NCBI GenBank assembly: GCA_027317105.1
Contig: DAHVFH010000107.1
Location: 1 to 18,357 of the forward strand
Length of the DNA stretch: 18,357 nucleotides
DNA from: Cytophagales bacterium
GTDB lineage: Bacteria; Bacteroidota; Bacteroidia; Cytophagales; Cyclobacteriaceae
Direction of reading: 5' to 3'
A program made the translations under genes and the position numbers. The notes beneath the pieces were generated by a model. The model was not told the DNA's origin. It did not search any database and saw only the letters and a list, made by a program, of their open reading frames with translations. Below, one piece after another: positions 7,668-14,264 of the stretch (position 1 is the first letter of the stretch; every line of letters begins with the position of its first letter).

Positions 7668-8378
7668 TTAATTCTCGAGAATCCGCAATTCTACGCGCCT
7701 GTTCATAGCATGCGCTTCTTCTGTATCCTCGCGTGAAAGTGGTTGTGTTCCTCCAAAAGCTTTTGTTTTGATGCTTTTCTTTTTTGCTCCCTTTGAAACG
7801 AGATAATTTCTTACCGCATCAGCTCGGTCTTGCGAAAGTTTCAAATTGAGCTGAGGATTACCTTTAGGCTCTGTATGCCCCTCCAGCTGAATGACCATTT
7901 TAGGATTATTGCCAAGCATCTTTACTACTCTATCTAGTTCTGCATATGATGAGGAATTGATTTTAGCTGTACCCAGGTCAAAGTTTAGATTCTCCAAGCG
8001 CATAACTTTGCCAGCCGTATGAGTTTCTTCTGCAATATTATTCGCACTACTTGGAAGGCCTAATTCAATATTTTTTATCACTTTATGGTCGCTATTGGCT
8101 TCGTCCGGATCGATTAAAAATTTTGAAGGTGCATAGCCTGGGGCTTCTACCACAATAGAATATTTATGTTTGTCAAACAAAGGAAAGCTAAAAGAGCTGC
8201 CTGAAAGGAAGCCCGCCATGCTTCCGTAGGGTTCACTTCTATAAGAGATCTTCGCTACGACTGCCGCTTTGGTTGCAAGGCTGATAATATTCCCTTCGGC
8301 ATAAACGAGCGTATCGCCCTGACTAAAACTGTTTAAAAACATCGCCAAAAAAAAGACTTGAAAAATGAGCTTCTTCAT
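7668..8378 (-). CDS. OmpA-family protein, 236 aa
   Basis: This is a secreted, probably periplasmic or outer-membrane-associated, peptidoglycan-binding protein. A signal peptide (MKKLIFQVFFLAMFLNSFSQ, residues 1-20) precedes a beta-rich domain of about 100 residues (with YSIVVEAPGYAPSKF). The OmpA C-terminal domain follows at about 126-236, including LNFDLGTAKINSSSYAELD, GHTEPKG and NLKLSQDRADAV. The usual aspartate in GHTD, which contacts diaminopimelate in OmpA domains, is glutamate here (Glu170), while the partner arginine (Arg185) is kept. It starts 4 bp after the stop of the larger OmpA/PD40 gene and is surely co-transcribed with it. The shape suggests a stripped-down companion of that gene: a CarboxypepD-like segment plus OmpA without the propeller. 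Confidence 0.85.
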   Translation of the reverse strand: MKKLIFQVFFLAMFLNSFSQGDTLVYAEGNIISLATKAAVVAKISYRSEPYGSMAGFLSGSSFSFPLFDKHKYSIVVEAPGYAPSKFLIDPDEANSDHKVIKNIELGLPSSANNIAEETHTAGKVMRLENLNFDLGTAKINSSSYAELDRVVKMLGNNPKMVIQLEGHTEPKGNPQLNLKLSQDRADAVRNYLVSKGAKKKSIKTKAFGGTQPLSREDTEEAHAMNRRVELRILEN

Positions 8379-8382
8379 GTTT

Positions 8383-10410
8383 CTACATCTTTATAATTTT
8401 AAATTCTACCCTTCTGTTTTTTGCGTTGCCAGTTTTAGTATTGGTTAAATCTATAAGCATGGTCTCCCCAAAGAATTTGATGGAAATACGTTCTGACGAA
8501 ATGCCTTTATCTATAATATACTTCGCAACTGATTTAGCTCTTCGCTCAGACAAACCCATGTTGTAATCAGCCGGCCCAACAGGATCTGTATGGCCCGAAA
8601 TCTCTACTTGCATCGACTGTTTTTCATTCATTAAAGTAACAATTCGGTTTAGTTCTGGAAAAGATTCCGGCTTTAATGTAGCCCAGTTGAAATCAAAGAA
8701 TATATTGTTAAGTGTAATCTTCGCATTCTCTTCAATTTTCGCCACCTGTATCGGCTCGAGTTTCACGTTCTCTTGAATCGTACCAGGCTCTTTTAAGCTG
8801 CGCAAGTCAAGATTTTGATTCTCTGAAATATAATTCTTTGACTCTGCCCGGAAACCGTATAATTCCCCTCCAGGCAAATGAATTTCGTATTCACCGGTAG
8901 CAGGATCGGAATAGGCAACACCAACTTCCTTACCATCTCTTAAACGCTCATAAATTATTTTCGCGCCAATAGGCTGACCCGTTTTAGTATCTACCAATTT
9001 TCCTTTTACAATAATGATGGGTTCAGGATTTTTAAACATTGGCATTTTAACCCTGTATATATCGAAATTTTCTGGTGTGATGGCACGGGAAAAGTAGGCG
9101 TAATCACTAGTAGAGGGAATGTTAAAGAAAATATCGTCTGTTTTAGAGTTGATTTCTGATCCCATATTTTGGGGGTCAGACCAATTTGTCCAAGTATCGT
9201 CTTTTCGCTTCGACATGTAAATGTCACTGCCACCATATCCACTAAAGCCATTGGAAGAAAAATAAAGTGTTTTATCATCGGATGCTAGGAAGGGCGTGCT
9301 TTCATCACCCGCGGTGTTGATAACACCACCTAAGTTCAGTGGCTCAGACCAGACGCTGTCATTTTGCGAAAAACTCACATAAAGATCCCTTCCTCCATGG
9401 GTGTCTTCACGGTCAACCGACATTAATAAAACCTTCTGGGTATTTGATAAAAAATACTGAGCGCGTTCACTATAGTTGTAATCGTTTTTGATTTGAAGGG
9501 TCTTTGGTGGGCTCCATTTTCCACCAATATTATTACTTATTGAAACGCCAGAAACCATTTTTCCATTATCCTTATATTGGTTACCTAACACCAGCAAAAC
9601 TGCTTTTCCATCGGGCGTAGCTGTGGTGACAGAATTGACAAAATTAGGATAGGCATTGTTTAAAACTAGCCCAGCATTCTTTGCCAATGTCCACTTTCCA
9701 TCAGTACCTAACTCCGAATACCAAATGTCCTCCTTGTCTTTAACTCCTCCAACGTTCTCCGGATGATTCTGCCGACTGAAATACAATACTTTACCATCGG
9801 GCGAAAGCAACGCATTCAAATCATTAAACTCACTGTTTACGTTTTTATCCAAATGTTCGATGACCAGTCCACTCTCCAGCAACCCAGGTTTATCAATATT
9901 TGCAATAATTGGGTATTTAGAATCGGAAATTGCCACTGCATCAACAGAGAAATAATCAGGCAGTGCCTTGCCATCAAACTCCAGTTTAATAGCATTAACT
10001 TTGAAAGGGGTCTTTTCAAAAAATACTGTCTGCATGCGGGCTACAATTGGAATGGCTTGAGGATTATATGTTCCTACCAAATGCTCACCTCCGTTTTCGT
10101 CATAAATAGTAACTCTAAAAAGTGATCCGGGATTATACGACTCTGCAATTGCAACCTGTTGAATCTGCATTGGTGTTGCATATCCCAACTTAATAAATTC
10201 GGTTCGTTTTGGTTTGTCTGGCGTCCATGCATTAGGATTTTGGCCACCTGCAGGCAACACATTTGGTTTGCCTAACGCTTGTGATGCCGAATATTGAACG
10301 GGTGTGAGTTCAGAAGAAAACGCTATTACTTTTGAAGCCCATTGAATGGATTGACCAAAAGATAGGAAAGGGCACACAGAAAGGGCAAGAGCGAAGAAAA
10401 ATCTATTCAT
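8383..10410 (-). CDS. PD40 beta-propeller / OmpA protein (PorE-like architecture), 675 aa
   Basis: A signal peptide (MNRFFFALALSVCPFLSFGQ) leads into an N-terminal beta-sandwich of about 145 residues that looks discoidin-like (QIQQVAIAESYNPGSLFRVTIYD). A WD40-like PD40 propeller follows at about 165-455, with blades such as LSPDGKVLYFSRQ, TPDGKAVLL and DDKTLYFSSNGF followed by GGSDIYMSKR. Next is a carboxypeptidase-regulatory-like fold (about 460-550, GKLVDTKTGQPIGAKI) and an OmpA domain (about 560-675, ISGHTDPVG and LSERRAKSV) that should bind peptidoglycan. Propeller-CRD-OmpA order recalls PorE of the type IX secretion system, but the TPR region of PorE is missing, so this is a relative in architecture only. 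The ATG at 10410 is chosen over a TTG at 10425 because the signal peptide starts there. Confidence 0.85.
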   Translation of the reverse strand: MNRFFFALALSVCPFLSFGQSIQWASKVIAFSSELTPVQYSASQALGKPNVLPAGGQNPNAWTPDKPKRTEFIKLGYATPMQIQQVAIAESYNPGSLFRVTIYDENGGEHLVGTYNPQAIPIVARMQTVFFEKTPFKVNAIKLEFDGKALPDYFSVDAVAISDSKYPIIANIDKPGLLESGLVIEHLDKNVNSEFNDLNALLSPDGKVLYFSRQNHPENVGGVKDKEDIWYSELGTDGKWTLAKNAGLVLNNAYPNFVNSVTTATPDGKAVLLVLGNQYKDNGKMVSGVSISNNIGGKWSPPKTLQIKNDYNYSERAQYFLSNTQKVLLMSVDREDTHGGRDLYVSFSQNDSVWSEPLNLGGVINTAGDESTPFLASDDKTLYFSSNGFSGYGGSDIYMSKRKDDTWTNWSDPQNMGSEINSKTDDIFFNIPSTSDYAYFSRAITPENFDIYRVKMPMFKNPEPIIIVKGKLVDTKTGQPIGAKIIYERLRDGKEVGVAYSDPATGEYEIHLPGGELYGFRAESKNYISENQNLDLRSLKEPGTIQENVKLEPIQVAKIEENAKITLNNIFFDFNWATLKPESFPELNRIVTLMNEKQSMQVEISGHTDPVGPADYNMGLSERRAKSVAKYIIDKGISSERISIKFFGETMLIDLTNTKTGNAKNRRVEFKIIKM

Positions 10411-10536
10411 GGGGCTAAAGTTCAAAGCAAATTAAGGGATAAACATAGCTAAAAAACCAAAATTGACGAAAAAAAGTACACGATTAGATTGAGTCGGAAT
10501 TTCGCATAAGCTTTAAAAAATTATTGTCGGCTGGTT

Positions 10537-12825
10537 TTATTCTAAAGAGGTCTTGTTGAAAAGCAAAAAACCTACATGGAGAAGCACGCCTAACTGGTGC
10601 TTAGGATCATCGTAGTAGTTAAGGCTTAGGCTAATAGGGCCCACCGTACTATGCATTACCAGATCAGCCATTCCCGCAAAATATAGCTGTCCAATCTGTT
10701 GTTCAATTTTAGCATGCTGAGTAGCATCTTGCGCAATTGCCTGCAACGGCTTGAAGGCGTAAGCCTCCAGACGGAAATCAAGATTCTTACGGATTGCAAA
10801 AACATTTCTCCATCCAGCAGCCACATAATTAAATGCACGTAAATTTTGGAGCAGCAAAGTGCGGCTATCTTGCAATGGATTAAACGCAGGAGCATTGATA
10901 ATCGTACCAAAATAGTTGGCGAAAGTGGGCTGGTTTGAAAACACCCCTTCAAATAAATAACCAGAACTATAAACTCCTTTTCTAAAATATTGCTCTAGGC
11001 TAAATTTTGCTTGAATCCAGCTTAGATTGGTTCGAGAGGCCTGTTTATTTAAAGAGGTATTCCCAGGGGCATATTCTTCAAGAAGAGAAAAATAATTGGC
11101 TGAAATGGAAAATGCTTCCCCTTCAGACGGATATTGTTTTCTGTTCATTGAGTTAAAAGTACTCCCAAACCCCAGGCGCAAACCTGATAAGTCAAGTTGA
11201 TCAAGGGTATCTGTAGAAATTAAAACGTCTCGATTACTGTACTGATCCGTGTTAGCAAGATAAGCACCTTGTAAATAAGCTTTGATTTGGCGAGCCACGG
11301 GAATACCAATTTTCAATCCATATTTTCTATCTGTGCGCTTTAAAATAGTTGGGTTCGATTTTCCACCAATAAGATTATTACCTTGTAAAAAGTCCCAATT
11401 GTTGATAGTCGCCCCAGGTTCCAGAAAAAATTGACCCAGATTCGGGAAATCAAATCGTGCCTTTATTTGCCCCGATTTGTAAAAATCACCTGTTGCAAAA
11501 TTCAATTGGGTGTGCGTAAGCACTTGCCCAAAGTAATAATAGTTAACACCTAAATAAATATTGCTAATGCTCCTAGAAGCAATTACCCCTCCAAAGTTTA
11601 CTTGAAAATTATTAGGCTGCCCACGCGCCAATTTAAAATTATAATCTTTTGATTTTGGATTGAACGTAAAACTCGGATACACATTGTTGAAATAATCATC
11701 TGAAACTAATTTGAAATACCCGGTTTTGATATCATTGAAATATAAAGGTCGCTTCCCATTCTTAAAAAAGCGATTCATATACTTTTTTTGCCATTTATCG
11801 AAACCCTCATAGCTAATGCTATTGACTTTTATTGGGGTTGTCTTATCGTTGAAACGATTTCGGGCTTCCGCTACTTCTTCACAGGTTCTTCGCGCTGCAA
11901 TTTTTGCCTTTATCTCTGGAATTTGTTTTATCGTTTGTGCATAGCCGCTATCAATCATTGCTTTCGCTTTGGCAAAATCAAATGCTGAATATTCCTTTAG
12001 GTTAGGCTGAAGGTAAACGCCTGTAGCTGGAATTTCACTTGGATCTGATTTATCCAATAGCATGTATAGCAAGGAGCGTGAAATCAATTTATCATCTTCT
12101 CCAAAAGGATATTTGTCATATACTTTAGAGGATACATTACACCCAATGATCACATCTGGATGAAATGATTTCTCAACTACATCGACTGGAAAATTATTGT
12201 ACACACCACCGTCAAAAAGGTATTTTCCGTCAACGCGGATAGGGTTATAAAAAAAAGGAACCGTTTGTGTAGCCCTTAAGGCATCGCTCAATGCACCATG
12301 GTCAAGAATGACTTGTGTTTGTGTGAAAATATCAGCGGCCACTACCCGCAATGGCACAAACAAACTGTCAAAATTATTCTTGGCAATCGCAGCTGGTTGT
12401 GCTAGCTTTTCTGCCAAGGCAAAATTTAGAGAGAGATCGTTGGCAAGGCTCGTATTCAACAAAAAACTGAATGCAGAATCGAGGGATAAGTTAAGCTTTA
12501 AAAACGAAGGTTCATCTTCTTTTTTATAATAGTAATAATCGCTGCCTTTTTCAAAGCGACCATTCACCCAATCTAAAAAAGCCTTGGATGTAGCTATCTC
12601 TTCAATCTGGTCAGGACTTATCCCCGCAGCATAAAAGCCGGCAACAATGCCACCCATTGAAGTGCCTACCACATAATCGATGGGTATTTCATTTTGTTCA
12701 AGGGCTTTGAGCACACCAATGTGGGCAAGACCTTTCGCTGCTCCTCCGCTAAATACCAAGCCCACTTTTTGAGAGAAGCCAAAGGTATAGATAAATATCA
12801 AAAATAGTAAAGCTAGTACCCTCAC
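10537..12825 (-). CDS. Patatin-like phospholipase fused to an outer-membrane barrel, 762 aa
   Basis: A signal peptide (residues 1-19) precedes a patatin domain with the oxyanion loop SGGAAKG (26-32), nucleophile elbow GTSMG (Ser56) and the DGG triad (Asp205), so the Ser-Asp dyad is intact. After a helical link, one POTRA-like segment appears (about 332-395, KVNSISYEGFDKWQ). It is followed by about 360 residues of alternating strands typical of a 16-strand Omp85/BamA-like barrel. This layout matches the patatin-barrel fusions of Bacteroidota and resembles type Vd (PlpD-like) autotransporters. It probably hydrolyses phospholipid at the cell surface or the inner leaflet of the outer membrane; which side is not decided by sequence. 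The start is GTG at 12825, as a stop lies only six codons upstream in frame with no ATG between. Confidence 0.9.
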   Translation of the reverse strand: MRVLALLFLIFIYTFGFSQKVGLVFSGGAAKGLAHIGVLKALEQNEIPIDYVVGTSMGGIVAGFYAAGISPDQIEEIATSKAFLDWVNGRFEKGSDYYYYKKEDEPSFLKLNLSLDSAFSFLLNTSLANDLSLNFALAEKLAQPAAIAKNNFDSLFVPLRVVAADIFTQTQVILDHGALSDALRATQTVPFFYNPIRVDGKYLFDGGVYNNFPVDVVEKSFHPDVIIGCNVSSKVYDKYPFGEDDKLISRSLLYMLLDKSDPSEIPATGVYLQPNLKEYSAFDFAKAKAMIDSGYAQTIKQIPEIKAKIAARRTCEEVAEARNRFNDKTTPIKVNSISYEGFDKWQKKYMNRFFKNGKRPLYFNDIKTGYFKLVSDDYFNNVYPSFTFNPKSKDYNFKLARGQPNNFQVNFGGVIASRSISNIYLGVNYYYFGQVLTHTQLNFATGDFYKSGQIKARFDFPNLGQFFLEPGATINNWDFLQGNNLIGGKSNPTILKRTDRKYGLKIGIPVARQIKAYLQGAYLANTDQYSNRDVLISTDTLDQLDLSGLRLGFGSTFNSMNRKQYPSEGEAFSISANYFSLLEEYAPGNTSLNKQASRTNLSWIQAKFSLEQYFRKGVYSSGYLFEGVFSNQPTFANYFGTIINAPAFNPLQDSRTLLLQNLRAFNYVAAGWRNVFAIRKNLDFRLEAYAFKPLQAIAQDATQHAKIEQQIGQLYFAGMADLVMHSTVGPISLSLNYYDDPKHQLGVLLHVGFLLFNKTSLE

Positions 12826-12880
12826 GATCCTAATAGACGTTCATAGCCGTTGTTTTTTCAACCGTTCAAAAAATAGTTGT

Positions 12881-12897
12881 AAATAACGTAGTTATTT
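12881..12897. repeat. 7-bp perfect palindrome between the M23 and patatin genes
   Basis: AAATAAC-GTA-GTTATTT forms a perfect 7-bp stem with a 3-base loop. It is 24 bp after the M23 stop and 56 bp before the patatin GTG. It is too AT-rich for a strong hairpin, though a T run (TATTTTTTG) follows within about 10 bases on the minus strand. It could be a weak terminator for the M23 gene or an operator for the patatin gene. Confidence 0.35.
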
Positions 12898-12920
12898 TGC
12901 AGATAAAGAAAAGGACATAA

Positions 12921-14228
12921 CTAGCGAGCCGCAACAACGGGATTGTATGAATCCGTGAATGGTATTAATTGAAGGCGAAGTATTAGTTCTTTTTTCACCT
13001 CTTCAAATTCCGGCCAATATTTCTTTTCAATAGGCTTGGAAGGGGGAAGTTCCACCCGAAGCGCATCGACCTGAACCCCATTGCGCCAAAACCGATAACA
13101 CAAATGAGGCCCGGTAGCCAGACCAGTGCTTCCTACGTAACCAATAGTTTGACCTTGCTTTACATGCGCCCCGGCAACTGCACCTGATGCGATCTTGGAC
13201 ATGTGGAGATAACCCGTAGTGTAAGTTCCGTTGTGGCGAATCTTCACATAGTTGCCATTATTGGCCGAGTACCTCGCCTCCAAAACAATGCCATCACCTA
13301 CTGAACGTATTGGCGTACCGATGGCAGCCGCAAAATCGGTGCCCAAGTGGGCACGAAAAACTTTTGCAATGGGATGGAAACGGTTAAGGGAATATCGTGA
13401 ACTGATCCGCGTAAATTCGATCGGATATTTCAACAATGCTTTCCGCAAGCTGTTTCCCTCTTCATCGAAATAATCCTCTCCATCACCCTGATCAAAAGGA
13501 AAGGCATAATAGCCATGGTCGAAGTGTTCAAAATAGATTCCGAGGATTCTGCCAATGCTATAGGGGGCTTCTTCTACAGAATTTTCTTCATAGATCAGTT
13601 TGAACCGATCTCCTTTTTGCAAGTGTTGGAAATCTACTTGCCATCCGAAAATATCTACAAATTTGTTGGTCAGCTCGGGTGATAGTTCTAGGGCGTCAAT
13701 CGTTTCATACAAGGAGGAATTGATCGTGCCCGTAATAGATTTTTCTTCTGTCGTAATCTCTCTTTTGTGCGACTCAACCCATAAGGAGTCTTTCAAATTG
13801 AAAACTATATATTCCACAGGACTTGGCTCATACACAAATGCAACTGCCGACTTTAGCGAATCTTTTTGAAGGATAAGCGAATATTTTTTTCTTGCAGCTA
13901 TTTTTCGGAAATCGAATACGCTTTTTGGTAGCACTTGAAGTTGTTGTAAAACAGCCGGAGCGATAAAACTCCCCTCTAACAGCTCAGCAAAAAGTTGGTC
14001 TCGTTTTACATAACCTTGCTTCACTTCCATTCCATTCACTGCCATGCCAAATTTAATAATTGGCTTTTCCGCTTTTACAAATTGAGAGGAGTCTACCTTT
14101 GTTTCGTACTCGGCCGGAAGAGTAAATACAGAAATGTCAGCAACAAAAAGAAAGATAGAAACGGATAGCAGCAAAGTCGCTCCAAGAACGAAGAGGTAGA
14201 TTTTTTTACGTGAAGCCAACTTGATCAT
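12921..14228 (-). CDS. Membrane-anchored M23-family peptidase, 435 aa
   Basis: This is a probable peptidoglycan endopeptidase, or cell-wall regulator, of the LytM/M23 family. It has one N-terminal membrane anchor (about 9-29, IYLFVLGATLLLSVSIFLFV). A periplasmic alpha/beta region of about 220 residues follows, with LQKGDRFKLIYEE just before the catalytic part. The M23 domain covers about 275-390: HLGTD (His294, Asp298), GYLHMS (His342) and GPHLCYRFW (His375, Cys377). The second histidine of the classical HxH motif, a zinc ligand, is replaced by cysteine. Cysteine can bind zinc, and I recall the same GPHxC in other Bacteroidota members, so activity is possible but not assured. The gene starts 36 bp after dsbD and is probably in its transcript. 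Confidence 0.88.
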   Translation of the reverse strand: MIKLASRKKIYLFVLGATLLLSVSIFLFVADISVFTLPAEYETKVDSSQFVKAEKPIIKFGMAVNGMEVKQGYVKRDQLFAELLEGSFIAPAVLQQLQVLPKSVFDFRKIAARKKYSLILQKDSLKSAVAFVYEPSPVEYIVFNLKDSLWVESHKREITTEEKSITGTINSSLYETIDALELSPELTNKFVDIFGWQVDFQHLQKGDRFKLIYEENSVEEAPYSIGRILGIYFEHFDHGYYAFPFDQGDGEDYFDEEGNSLRKALLKYPIEFTRISSRYSLNRFHPIAKVFRAHLGTDFAAAIGTPIRSVGDGIVLEARYSANNGNYVKIRHNGTYTTGYLHMSKIASGAVAGAHVKQGQTIGYVGSTGLATGPHLCYRFWRNGVQVDALRVELPPSKPIEKKYWPEFEEVKKELILRLQLIPFTDSYNPVVAAR

Positions 14229-14264
14229 TAGAATCTGACCGCAAGTTTACCTCAAAATTTCCAG

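Noticed and set aside
9763..10125. 120-codon plus-strand frame
   Set aside because: Antisense shadow inside the PD40/OmpA gene, with an implausible protein sequence.
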